The notes beneath the pieces were generated by a model that ran no database searches, was not told the DNA's origin, and saw only the letters and a list, made by a program, of their open reading frames with translations. A stretch of DNA of 7,944 nucleotides from Bacteroidales bacterium (GTDB lineage Bacteria > Bacteroidota > Bacteroidia > Bacteroidales > VadinHA17), in the NCBI GenBank assembly GCA_003518245.1, contig DOZA01000299.1, forward strand, positions 1 to 7,944, given 5' to 3'. The translations under genes and the position numbers were made by a program. Positions 1-7,944 of the stretch are shown one piece after another (the first letter of the stretch is position 1; the number at the start of each line of letters is the position of its first letter).

Positions 1-140
1 GATTTACTACCATTTGGTAGATTTACTGGTTCTTCACTCTCAATAACTGGGGCTGTAACCATCAAAATTGCTAGTAAAACAAGCATAATATCAACTAATG
101 GTGTGATATTTAAATCAGGTTTTTGATTAAAATCGTACAT
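1..140 (-). CDS. exbD: ExbD/TolR family motor protein, N-terminal part (runs off left edge)
   Basis: This is the small inner-membrane subunit that works with ExbB/TolQ to couple the proton gradient to TonB- or Tol-dependent work at the outer membrane. It is too short for a routine ORF scan: the ATG is at 140-138 and 46 codons are visible before the window ends. A short cytoplasmic N-terminus (MYDFNQKPDLNITPLVD) leads into one membrane helix at about residues 15-31. Asp17 at the start of that helix fits the conserved proton-pathway aspartate of the family. The periplasmic domain is missing because of the window edge. The start lies 4 bases after the exbB stop, and an AAGG ribosome-binding sequence overlaps the last exbB codons, so the two are probably co-translated. 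Sequence alone does not separate ExbD from TolR. The text resembles Arcobacter-type proteins from memory. Confidence 0.88.
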   Translation of the reverse strand, partial: MYDFNQKPDLNITPLVDIMLVLLAILMVTAPVIESEEPVNLPNGSK

Positions 141-144
141 TTTA

Positions 145-705
145 TTACGCCTTGGCAATCAAAATTTCAGATTGAGCCTTTAGATAAGTATTTAATTCAT
201 AAACTTTTCGAGTAAGTATTTGATGAAAGGTATAAGCAAAAATTGCTACAAATATTCCACCAGCTGTTGCAACAAGTGCTTCTGAAATTGCGGGAGCTAT
301 AACAGAAAATCCAACTTTTGATTGGCTTGAAAACTTTGCAAATGATTCTAAAATTCCAACAACAGTACCAAATAATCCAATAAAAGGAGATGTTGATGAT
401 ACAATTGAAAGCCATGATAAACCTTCACTGGCATCTTTAATAATTGAAATTTCACAAGCATGTAAAAGTGGTTTTGATCTAGATGTTTTAGCGCATCTAC
501 TTAATCCTGATAAAGGACTTAGACTTGAATCTCTTGAAGTAAGTGATTCCAAAGATTTTCTTTCATTTGTAATTAATGAATTAAGTTGTCCATTTTTATA
601 AATAAACAGCCAAAAAATCAATACAAAATAAACAGATAGTAGAGCTAGTACAATAATTGTAATAGCGCTACTATTTGTAAAATAATTTAAAATAATATCA
701 ATCAT
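145..705 (-). CDS. exbB: ExbB/TolQ/MotA-family proton channel protein
   Basis: This is the polytopic inner-membrane subunit of an ExbB-ExbD or TolQ-TolR motor, which uses proton flow to energise TonB or TolA. The protein has 186 residues, with a membrane helix at about 13-36, a cytoplasmic loop at about 37-100, and two further helices at about 103-121 and 135-162. The family signature is clear: SPFIGLFGTVVGILESF at 106-122 and APAISEALVATAGG at 137-150. The ATG at 705 is 6 bases after the atpC stop, so the gene is in one transcription unit with atpC and exbD. That order is typical of Campylobacterota, where a Tol-Pal-like gene set follows atpC. Codon use is AT-rich, with arginine mostly AGA, unlike the genes right of 1386. 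ExbB and TolQ cannot be told apart here; the symbol is provisional. Confidence 0.9.
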   Translation of the reverse strand: MIDIILNYFTNSSAITIIVLALLSVYFVLIFWLFIYKNGQLNSLITNERKSLESLTSRDSSLSPLSGLSRCAKTSRSKPLLHACEISIIKDASEGLSWLSIVSSTSPFIGLFGTVVGILESFAKFSSQSKVGFSVIAPAISEALVATAGGIFVAIFAYTFHQILTRKVYELNTYLKAQSEILIAKA

Positions 706-711
706 TTTTTC

Positions 712-1089
712 TTAGCTAAATGAATTGATTTTTGCTTCTACAGCCGCAATTGATACGTTTGCATCAGAAACAGAATGAACTAAATCTTTTGCTGCATCAA
801 TAGCTTTAGCAATATCAGAGTCTCCACCCTGAGTAAGTGCAACAGCACCATCAGCTAAAACATCAACTGAAGTTTCGCTAACATTAACGTGACCCCAGTT
901 TATTGCAACTGCCTCAGTTGTATTCTCTTTTTCAATTACAATTACACCAACTGTTAATGAAGATACTAATGATGAGTGACCTGGTAATACTCCAAACTCT
1001 CCCTCTTTTCCAGGGAGAGTTACAGTTTTAACGTCACCATCAAATATAGATCCATTTGGTGTAACTATTGATAATTTTAGTGTATCCAT
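712..1089 (-). CDS. atpC: F-type ATP synthase epsilon subunit
   Basis: The epsilon subunit sits in the central stalk with gamma and, through its C-terminal helices, can inhibit ATP hydrolysis. The 125-residue protein has the N-terminal beta-sandwich at about residues 1-84, including TPNG at 10-13 and the conserved turn EGEFGVLPGH at 29-38, followed by a helical C-terminal part at about 90-125. The ATG at 1089 is 17 bases after the atpD stop and has an AAGG Shine-Dalgarno-like sequence a few bases upstream. Such a motif is uncommon in Bacteroidota but normal in Campylobacterota. The sequence strongly resembles Arcobacter-type epsilon subunits from memory. Bacteroidota epsilon subunits are usually much shorter, about 80 residues without the helical domain. 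It therefore belongs with the AT-rich left block and probably not with the alpha, gamma and N-terminal beta sequences in this window. Confidence 0.94.
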   Translation of the reverse strand: MDTLKLSIVTPNGSIFDGDVKTVTLPGKEGEFGVLPGHSSLVSSLTVGVIVIEKENTTEAVAINWGHVNVSETSVDVLADGAVALTQGGDSDIAKAIDAAKDLVHSVSDANVSIAAVEAKINSFS

Positions 1090-1106
1090 AAATTTACCTT
1101 AATGGT

Positions 1107-2615
<1,509 letters not shown>

Positions 2616-2628
2616 TTAAAATTGAACT

Positions 2629-2646
2629 ACAAATTTAACAAATTTA
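2629..2646 (-). promoter_or_regulatory. Tandem candidate minus-7 boxes for atpD (duplicated 9-mer)
   Basis: The 9-mer ACAAATTTA occurs twice head to tail, at 2629-2637 and 2638-2646. Read on the minus strand each copy contains TAAATTTG, an exact match to the Bacteroidota minus-7 consensus TAnnTTTG (2637 to 2630 and 2646 to 2639). Transcription from them would begin roughly 20-30 bases before the atpD ATG at 2603. I do not find a clear TTG-type minus-33 element at the expected distance, so promoter function is inferred. Confidence 0.4.
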
Positions 2647-2707
2647 TCATATAGCTGAAGATTGCCTGTCCTTTTTATGTCACTTTTGTAATTGTTACCT
2701 TTTATTG

Positions 2708-2741
2708 TTCTTGTATAGTAAATCCCTTTAAACTAAATTTG
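2708..2741 (+). promoter_or_regulatory. Candidate Bacteroidota promoter of the outer-membrane protein gene
   Basis: A TTCTTG sequence at 2708-2713 is followed after 20 bases by TAAATTTG at 2734-2741. This matches the Bacteroidota primary-sigma promoter pattern (minus-33 TTG, minus-7 TAnnTTTG) in both sequence and spacing. A start site about 6-8 bases downstream would give a leader of roughly 20 bases before the ATG at 2770. A weaker one-mismatch box, CACTTTTG, lies at 2681-2688. Confidence 0.5.
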
Positions 2742-2769
2742 GATCTGGCAAACATTCAACAAGTTTAAA

Positions 2770-3366
2770 ATGAAAAAAATTGCACTTATTCTTGCCTTCT
2801 TTATTCCCTTTACCAGTATTTTATACAGCCAGTTCACAAAGCTTGGCGGGGGATTATCATATAGTACCGGCTATTATTTTAATAATGAAGATCGCGGCGA
2901 TCATAAAACAGGCAATCCTGTTATATCAGCTACAGGTATTTACAAGATCTCGCTCCCGGTACATATAAAGTCTTCAATAAATGTATTTATCCCCAATATT
3001 TCGAAGCTGGAGAACATAGACTATACTGATAAAAGGGTTATATCAGCCTTTTCACTGGATATAGATGGACATTATGTCTTCAACTATCTTGACCGGTTTG
3101 AGTTCTATGGATTAGCGGGGCTGAACATTATGATGGTAAGAATGAGGTATAAAAATGATTACCCGGGAATATCAGACGATATAAGGAGCAGTGACAGTGC
3201 AATGGGCCTAAATATAGGTGCCGGGACATACGTTAAGCTCAAGGATGATCTTGATCTTTATCTGGAATTAAAAGCCCTGCTTGGCAAGCAGGTACAGGGA
3301 GTAATAACAGCCGGCATAATGTTAAATATCGATTGGAAGAAGCAACATGATGATCCTGAATTATAA
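2770..3366 (+). CDS. Small exported protein, probable outer-membrane beta-barrel, function unknown
   Basis: I do not recognise a specific family. The 198-residue product begins with a clear Sec signal peptide: MKK, a hydrophobic core at about 4-18, and a likely cleavage near Ser20-Gln21. The mature part alternates polar and hydrophobic residues with many aromatic and glycine residues (for example LGGGLSYSTGYYF at 25-37, EFYGLAGLNIMMVRMRY around 113-129, and GLNIGAGTYVKL further on). This is what short outer-membrane beta-barrels of Bacteroidota look like. The last strand near the C-terminus (ITAGIMLNIDW) is followed by a short charged tail instead of the usual terminal aromatic residue. The gene is the only one on the plus strand. 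It is divergent from atpD with its own promoter and convergent with the prenyl synthase, with one base between the two stops. No functional link to ATP synthase is evident. Confidence 0.85.
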   Translation: MKKIALILAFFIPFTSILYSQFTKLGGGLSYSTGYYFNNEDRGDHKTGNPVISATGIYKISLPVHIKSSINVFIPNISKLENIDYTDKRVISAFSLDIDGHYVFNYLDRFEFYGLAGLNIMMVRMRYKNDYPGISDDIRSSDSAMGLNIGAGTYVKLKDDLDLYLELKALLGKQVQGVITAGIMLNIDWKKQHDDPEL

Positions 3367-3367
3367 G

Positions 3368-4342
3368 TTATTTTGAACGATTAACAAGGTTCGAAGCCAA
3401 TTTTCTCAATTCTTCTTTTCTTATATTCTCAGCCTTTACATCATCAAATGCTGTATAGGCCAGGTCGGTATACTGTTTTGCCATATTCTCAACTGCTGAC
3501 CTGATATTTAATCTGTCAAATATCTCTTTTACTACAGCTATTTTTTCTTGTCTGTCAAATTCATCCAGCTGCAATTGTTCATTAAGTTTTTTAAGTTGAT
3601 TTCCTGATGCCAGCTCAAGAGCTTTAATCAGCAATATTGTTTTTTTGTTAAATACTATATCTGAACCAACATTTTTACCAAAAATCTTCGGGTCACCATA
3701 AGTATCCAGCAGGTCATCCTGTATTTGAAAAGCCAGGCCCAGGTTTCGGCCGAAGTTGTACATTTTTTCAGATTCTTCATTATCAGCACCGCCAATTATA
3801 GCGCCTAGTTTAAGAGAGGCAGCAAGAAGAACAGCAGTCTTCAACTCAATCATACGCAGGTAATCGGTATGAGAAACGAAGCTGGTGTTTTCAAAATCCA
3901 TGTCCATTTGCTGACCGGCGCATACTTCTATAGCCGTTTCATTATATACCTTCATTACCTCCTTCAGTACAGGCTGAGGGGCGTTCATCATACATTCATT
4001 TGCAATAAACACCATCACATCACCAGACAAAATAGCCTGGTTAACATTCCATTTCTTATGCACTGTAGCCGAACCTCTGCGCATATCTGAGCTATCCATA
4101 ATATCATCATGTACGAGGGTGAAATTATGGAATACCTCAAGCCCGATTGCCGGCAATATTGCTTTTTCAACCTTTTCTTTAAAAACATTACAGGCCATAA
4201 GGGTAATTACAGGACGTATTCGTTTACCTCCCAATGACATAAGGTATCTTACAGGTTCATAAAGCCTGTCGTTCTCATAATCATAGGACATATTATTGAT
4301 AGCCCTGTTTACTATTTCTTTCAGTTCTTCGTATTGATACAT
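3368..4342 (-). CDS. Short-chain polyprenyl diphosphate synthase (trans-isoprenyl synthase)
   Basis: This enzyme condenses isopentenyl diphosphate with allylic diphosphates to make C15-C20 (or longer) prenyl diphosphates for quinones, carotenoids or other isoprenoids. All family motifs are present (numbered from a TTG two codons upstream): GGKRIRP at 40-46, first aspartate-rich motif DDIMD at 81-85 followed by RRG, GQQMD at 145-149, Lys170-Thr171, and second motif QDDLLD at 210-215 with GKN at 224-226. The first motif has no two-residue insert, so it is not the classical bacterial farnesyl synthase type. Phe76, five residues before the motif, suggests a short product, but chain length is not certain. 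I chose the ATG at 4342-4340 over the TTG at 4348; both are in frame. It begins about 23 bases after the atpG stop on the same strand and is probably the last gene of the ATP synthase operon. Confidence 0.93.
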   Translation of the reverse strand: MYQYEELKEIVNRAINNMSYDYENDRLYEPVRYLMSLGGKRIRPVITLMACNVFKEKVEKAILPAIGLEVFHNFTLVHDDIMDSSDMRRGSATVHKKWNVNQAILSGDVMVFIANECMMNAPQPVLKEVMKVYNETAIEVCAGQQMDMDFENTSFVSHTDYLRMIELKTAVLLAASLKLGAIIGGADNEESEKMYNFGRNLGLAFQIQDDLLDTYGDPKIFGKNVGSDIVFNKKTILLIKALELASGNQLKKLNEQLQLDEFDRQEKIAVVKEIFDRLNIRSAVENMAKQYTDLAYTAFDDVKAENIRKEELRKLASNLVNRSK

Positions 4343-4365
4343 AGTCAAATGAAGTTGAAGCCTTA

Positions 4366-5247
4366 CTACCCACCCAGTGCTTCTGAACCATTAGCTACTT
4401 CCAGTATCTGGTTTGTTATGCTTGCCTGGCGGGCTTTATTATATTCCAGGTTAAGGTCTCGTATTAATTCTGTTGCATTATCGGTTGCTATATGCATAGC
4501 AGTCATCCTGGCACCGTGTTCGGCAACATACGAATCAAGTAATGTTCTGTAAAATTGTATTTTAAGAGTCTTGGGAATTAATTCATTTATTATATCCTCT
4601 TTTGAGGGCTCATAGATATATTCACCTGTCCGAACACTATCCTCTGTTTCTTCTGTCTCAATCGGCAGGAAAGTTTCCACAGTCAGATCCTGTACAGCGG
4701 CGTTCCTGAATTTGTTATAAACGAACTCCACCCGCTCAAATTCTTTATTCAGAAAAGCATCCATTATTTTATCTGCTATTGACGATGCGTTTTCGAAATT
4801 AAGGTCATCAAAAAGCTTGCTTTGGTCCTCATAAATCTGGTAATCAGTCTTCCTGAAAATTTCCCAGGCTTTTTTACCTATGGTCATAATCCACAGTTTA
4901 TTACTGTGGTACTGATCCATATACTTTTCCTCAGTTATTCTCTTTGCTTCTTTTATAACGTTCATATTGAACGACCCACACAGCCCCCTGTTTGATGTGA
5001 CCACAATAAGCAATACCCTTTCATCATCAGATACTCGGCTATACATCTGTTCATCTTCCGATTGTTCTATCCTCATATTTATATCAACAAGCAGTTCCTG
5101 CAGTTTTGATGCGTAGGGTCTTAATTTGACTATCCTGTCCTGTGCCTTACGCAGCCTTGCAGCAGCAACCATTTTCATTGCTGATGTTATCTGCCTTGTT
5201 GACCGTACAGAGGATATCCTCTTTCGTATTTCCTTTAAGCTGGACAT
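4366..5247 (-). CDS. atpG: F-type ATP synthase gamma subunit
   Basis: Gamma is the rotating central shaft linking the c-ring to the alpha3beta3 head. The 293-residue protein has the N-terminal coiled-coil segment (LKEIRKRISSVRSTRQITSA, about 4-23, then MKMVAAARLRKAQ), the central SNRGLCGSFN motif at 85-94, and the C-terminal signature from about 243 onward (EHGARMTAMHIATDNA, then LEYNKARQASITNQI). Together the two terminal helices form the shaft. An extra acidic loop around 200-225 (PIETEETEDS and following) lengthens it slightly over E. coli gamma, as is common in Bacteroidota. The ATG at 5247 lies 3 bases after the atpA stop, so translation is probably coupled. The gene belongs to the Bacteroidota-like block. 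Confidence 0.97.
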   Translation of the reverse strand: MSSLKEIRKRISSVRSTRQITSAMKMVAAARLRKAQDRIVKLRPYASKLQELLVDINMRIEQSEDEQMYSRVSDDERVLLIVVTSNRGLCGSFNMNVIKEAKRITEEKYMDQYHSNKLWIMTIGKKAWEIFRKTDYQIYEDQSKLFDDLNFENASSIADKIMDAFLNKEFERVEFVYNKFRNAAVQDLTVETFLPIETEETEDSVRTGEYIYEPSKEDIINELIPKTLKIQFYRTLLDSYVAEHGARMTAMHIATDNATELIRDLNLEYNKARQASITNQILEVANGSEALGG

Positions 5248-5250
5248 ATA

Positions 5251-6855
5251 TTAATTTCCGCGTGCTTTGGGTTCTTTAACCTCAAATTTTGAACTTATTT
5301 CGGCAGCTACCTTATTGAGCACTGCTGTTATTTCATCATTTATTATTCCTTTTCCAAGCTGCTCAAGCACATCACTATGTTTAAGCTCCATGTATTCAAG
5401 GAATTCCTTTTCAAACTGTTTCACACTTTCTACAGGGATATTCTTCAGCAGTCCCTTGGTTCCACAGTAGATAATTGCCACCTGGTTTTCCACTTTCATC
5501 GGGGAGTATTGTTTTTGTTTCAATATCTCCACGTTTTTTGATCCCTTATCAATCAATGCTATAGTTGAAGCATCCAGGTCTGATCCGAACCTGGCAAATG
5601 CTTCCATTTCCCTGTATTGTGCCTGGTCAACTTTTAGTGTACCGGCAATTTTCTTCATTGATTTGATCTGTGCATTTCCTCCAACACGTGATACTGATAT
5701 ACCCACATTTATAGCGGGCCTTACTCCTGAATTAAAAAGGTCGCCTTCAAGGAATATCTGGCCGTCGGTAATAGATATCACGTTGGTAGGTATATATGCT
5801 GACACGTCGCCGGCCTGTGTTTCAATTATTGGTAGCGCGGTAAGTGATCCTCCTCCCTTTATCATTCCTTTAAGTGATTCGGGCAGGTCGTTCATTTTCA
5901 GTGCTACCTTATCCGATTCGATAATTTTTGCAGCTCTCTCGAGCAACCGTGAGTGCAGGTAGAAAACATCACCCGGGTATGCTTCCCTTCCCGGCGGACG
6001 GCGGAGGAGCAATGACACTTCACGATATGATACAGCCTGTTTTGACAGGTCATCATAGATTATCAGTGCATCTCTTCCTGTATCCCTGAAAAACTCACCT
6101 ACAGCAGCTCCTGCGAAAGGAGCATAGAACTGTGCTGCTGCAGGATCAGCAGCTGTTGCCGATATGATGACAGTATAATCCATCGCCCCTGATTCTTCAA
6201 GAATAGAGGCTATATTAGCCACAGTAGATCCTTTCTGTCCTATTGACACATATATACAATACACAGGTTCACCCCTGTCGTAGTTACTTTTCTGGTTAAT
6301 TATTGTATCTATAGCAATAGCTGTTTTACCTGTCTGGCGGTCCCCAATAATAAGCTCTCTCTGCCCTCGCCCGATAGGTATCATAGCATCAATAGCCTTA
6401 AGCCCTGTTTGCAATGGCTGCTTTACCGGTTGCCTGAATATCACACCCGGGGCTTTACGTTCAAATGGCATTTCGTATAATTCACCTTCAATAGGTCCTT
6501 TACCGTCCAGTGGCTGTCCTGTGGGTATTATTACCCTCCCGAGCAATCCTTCACCAGCCATTATAGATACTATTCGTCCTGTCCTTTTGGCAATATCTCC
6601 TTCCGTAATACCTTCAGAGGAACCAAGGAGCACCGCACCCACATTATCCTCTTCAAGGTTAAGCACTATTGCTTCTACCCCGTTTTCAAATTCAATCAGC
6701 TCATTGGCCTGTACATTGGTAAGTCCGTACAATCTTGCTATACCATCTCCAACCTGCAGAACAGTCCCTACCTCATCAAGAGCAGCACCGGTCTGTATTC
6801 CTTCTAGTTGTTGTTTGAGTATTTTTGATACCTCTGCTGGTTTTATACTTGCCAT
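5251..6855 (-). CDS. atpA: F-type ATP synthase alpha subunit
   Basis: Alpha is the non-catalytic nucleotide-binding subunit of the F1 hexamer and supplies the arginine finger to the beta catalytic site. The 534-residue protein has the N-terminal beta-barrel (about 25-95), Walker A GDRQTGKT at 171-178, the Walker B strand LIIYDDLSK at 264-272, and the signature [10 protein letters not shown] at 380-389 followed by the conserved Arg390. A lysine-containing insert around 314-336 ([18 protein letters not shown]) is of the kind found in Bacteroidota alpha subunits. It is slightly longer than E. coli alpha (513). The ATG at 6855 follows atpH after 46 bases, the largest gap in this operon; atpG follows after 3 bases. 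No Shine-Dalgarno motif is evident. Identification is certain; the phylum call is from remembered patterns plus composition. Confidence 0.98.
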   Translation of the reverse strand: MASIKPAEVSKILKQQLEGIQTGAALDEVGTVLQVGDGIARLYGLTNVQANELIEFENGVEAIVLNLEEDNVGAVLLGSSEGITEGDIAKRTGRIVSIMAGEGLLGRVIIPTGQPLDGKGPIEGELYEMPFERKAPGVIFRQPVKQPLQTGLKAIDAMIPIGRGQRELIIGDRQTGKTAIAIDTIINQKSNYDRGEPVYCIYVSIGQKGSTVANIASILEESGAMDYTVIISATAADPAAAQFYAPFAGAAVGEFFRDTGRDALIIYDDLSKQAVSYREVSLLLRRPPGREAYPGDVFYLHSRLLERAAKIIESDKVALKMNDLPESLKGMIKGGGSLTALPIIETQAGDVSAYIPTNVISITDGQIFLEGDLFNSGVRPAINVGISVSRVGGNAQIKSMKKIAGTLKVDQAQYREMEAFARFGSDLDASTIALIDKGSKNVEILKQKQYSPMKVENQVAIIYCGTKGLLKNIPVESVKQFEKEFLEYMELKHSDVLEQLGKGIINDEITAVLNKVAAEISSKFEVKEPKARGN

Positions 6856-6901
6856 AATTTCAATTAAAATATATTAATTCGGTATTAAACACATATTTTA
6901 T

Positions 6902-7438
6902 TTAGCTCTTAATAAGCTCTTTGCGTATTTTTCTCAGCTGCGTTTTAAGGCTTGCGTCAACATACAGGTTTTCCACCTTGAGTATATACCCCCCTGCTAA
7001 TCTCTCGTCTACTATCTCCTCAAGATCAGCTTTTGTATTCATATCTTCTTCTATAATATCTATAAATCTTGCCCTGTTTTTTTCATCCAGTGCTACAGGT
7101 ACCTTAAGTGTTACCTTTGTTATTCCCTCATGATCGTCGGCCAGGTCAATGTAACATCTTGCTATACCTGTGAGGAATGATTCACGGTTATTGTTTACTG
7201 TAAGAGTTATCATGCTGAAGCTTAGATCACTGACCCTATCCTTAAACAAAGCGGTTATCACATCCCTTTTCTTTGAATTTGTAATAACAGGGCTATCTAT
7301 CACATCCCTGAAATCATCTATAGCCGAAAGCTTCAGCACAAAGAGCATATCACTCCTGACCTCTTTTATCTGTCCTTTATCCCTGGCTGACAGGAAGAGG
7401 GCTTTTGAATATCTTACCGCTATTTTACTTTCATTCAT
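6902..7438 (-). CDS. atpH: F-type ATP synthase delta subunit
   Basis: Delta (OSCP) sits on top of F1 and ties it to the b-subunit stator. The 178-residue protein is of normal length. Its N-terminal helical domain begins with KIAVRYSKALFLSARDKG at about 5-22, matching the family pattern of a YA-rich first helix. The C-terminal domain contains the recognisable segment DERLAGGYILKVENLYVDAS at about 143-162, followed by LKTQLRKIRKEL. The ATG at 7438 is 11 bases after the atpF stop, and atpA follows after 46 bases, so it is in the same operon. Composition is like that of atpA and atpG. Confidence 0.96.
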   Translation of the reverse strand: MNESKIAVRYSKALFLSARDKGQIKEVRSDMLFVLKLSAIDDFRDVIDSPVITNSKKRDVITALFKDRVSDLSFSMITLTVNNNRESFLTGIARCYIDLADDHEGITKVTLKVPVALDEKNRARFIDIIEEDMNTKADLEEIVDERLAGGYILKVENLYVDASLKTQLRKIRKELIKS

Positions 7439-7449
7439 TACCTGAACAA

Positions 7450-7944
7450 CTAATTTTGTTTAAGATTCATATCGTCGAGTAGCTTTTCAATCAGTTTATT
7501 CTGTTCACCGCTATCTTTAAGTTTCTCATCCAGTATTTTTTCTGCTATCTCAACTGAAAGGCTGGCTATTTGATTTCTTATATCGTTGATAGCCATTGTT
7601 TTTTCTCTTTGTATGCCGTTACGTGCTTTTTTTATCATCTTCTCAGCTTCACTCTTTGCCTGATTTTTTGCTTCGCCTATCATCTTATCCCTGGCATCAC
7701 GGGCTTCGCGCATCAGGTCATCCCTTTCATTACGTGCTTCTTCCATTATAGCTTCATTATCAGCTTTGAGGCGTTCCATTTCCCTGCGTGCATCCTCAGC
7801 TGATTCAAGCGATCCCTTTATACTTTCTTCCCTGGCTTTAATAGCCTGCATAATAGGTTTCCATGCAAATGCCCTTAGCACTGCCAATAGTATAAGGAAA
7901 ATAATTGTCGTCCAGACTATTGTTCCCAGTTCAGGTGTTGTCAG
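7450..7944 (-). CDS. atpF: F-type ATP synthase b subunit (N-terminus beyond right edge)
   Basis: Subunit b forms the peripheral stalk that holds F1 still against the rotating c-ring. The reading frame stays open to the right edge: an apparent start at 7887 is an internal TTG and would remove the membrane anchor. The codons at 7888-7944 read LTTPELGTIVWTTIIFLIL, the usual Bacteroidota b-subunit N-terminus. Only a few residues including the start codon are therefore missing; 164 residues are visible. The membrane helix covers about visible residues 8-26, then FAWKPI, and the rest is a long charged coiled coil (for example ARREMERLKADNEAIMEEA). The gene is upstream of atpH by 11 bases. Subunits c and a (atpE, atpB) would be expected just outside the window. 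Confidence 0.95.
   Translation of the reverse strand: MTTPELGTIVWTTIIFLILLAVLRAFAWKPIMQAIKAREESIKGSLESAEDARREMERLKADNEAIMEEARNERDDLMREARDARDKMIGEAKNQAKSEAEKMIKKARNGIQREKTMAINDIRNQIASLSVEIAEKILDEKLKDSGEQNKLIEKLLDDMNLKQN

Noticed and set aside
3340..3400. Possible bidirectional terminator between the convergent barrel gene and prenyl synthase
   Set aside because: Only a 4-base GAAC/GTTC pairing is visible, with no GC-rich stem and no T-run in the right place.
6521..6877. Plus-strand open frame of 118 codons opposite the start of atpA
   Set aside because: It is serine/proline-rich nonsense antisense to a certain atpA, so it is a shadow frame.
6856..6901. Internal promoter in the 46-base gap before atpA
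   Set aside because: The gap is AT-rich, but the best minus-7 match (TATATTTT) lacks the final G and there is no minus-33 element.
7570..7803. Plus-strand open frame with many Phe, His and Cys opposite atpF
   Set aside because: It is the complement of the charged coiled-coil codons of atpF; the apparent hydrophobicity is an antisense artefact.
7450..7887. atpF starting at 7887
   Set aside because: The codon there is TTG inside the membrane helix, and the frame continues upstream with the typical N-terminal sequence to the window edge.

Overview
The window is almost entirely F-type ATP synthase genes, but it reads as two genomes joined inside one gene. From about position 1386 to the right end (7944) the sequence looks like Bacteroidota. 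It has moderate GC (73 of 180 bases G or C by hand count at 5521-5700), Bacteroidota-style promoter boxes, and ATP synthase proteins with the inserts usual for that phylum. From position 1 to about 1340 it looks like Campylobacterota, closest in my memory to Arcobacter and relatives. That part is AT-rich (39 of 180 G or C at 541-720), uses mostly AGA for arginine, and has the order atpD-atpC-exbB-exbD known from that phylum. The switch lies in the conserved stretch around residues 407-421 of the beta subunit, at about 1341-1385, and the reading frame stays open across it.

Layout, read from the right end along the minus strand: atpF (b, running off the right edge), atpH (delta), atpA (alpha), atpG (gamma) and a short-chain polyprenyl diphosphate synthase, all tightly spaced as one operon. 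A plus-strand gene for a small exported, probably beta-barrel, outer-membrane protein converges on the prenyl synthase with one base between their stop codons. A 166-bp divergent promoter region separates that gene from atpD (beta), which is on the minus strand. AtpD begins as a Bacteroidota protein and ends as a Campylobacterota one. It is followed by atpC (epsilon), exbB/tolQ and the start of exbD/tolR, which runs off the left edge.

Working together: atpF, atpH, atpA, atpG, atpD and atpC encode b2, delta, alpha3, gamma, beta3 and epsilon of the H+ or Na+ translocating ATP synthase. Subunits a and c (atpB, atpE) are not in the window and probably lie beyond the right edge. ExbB and ExbD form the inner-membrane proton-driven motor of a TonB- or Tol-type system. 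The prenyl synthase supplies isoprenoid precursors such as those for quinones.

I see no RNA gene, CRISPR array, insertion sequence or undescribed system. The most important observation is the phylum switch inside atpD. A chimeric assembly (misjoin at a conserved segment) is the simplest explanation; real inter-phylum recombination is the less likely alternative. No stretch over 300 bases lacks a gene.
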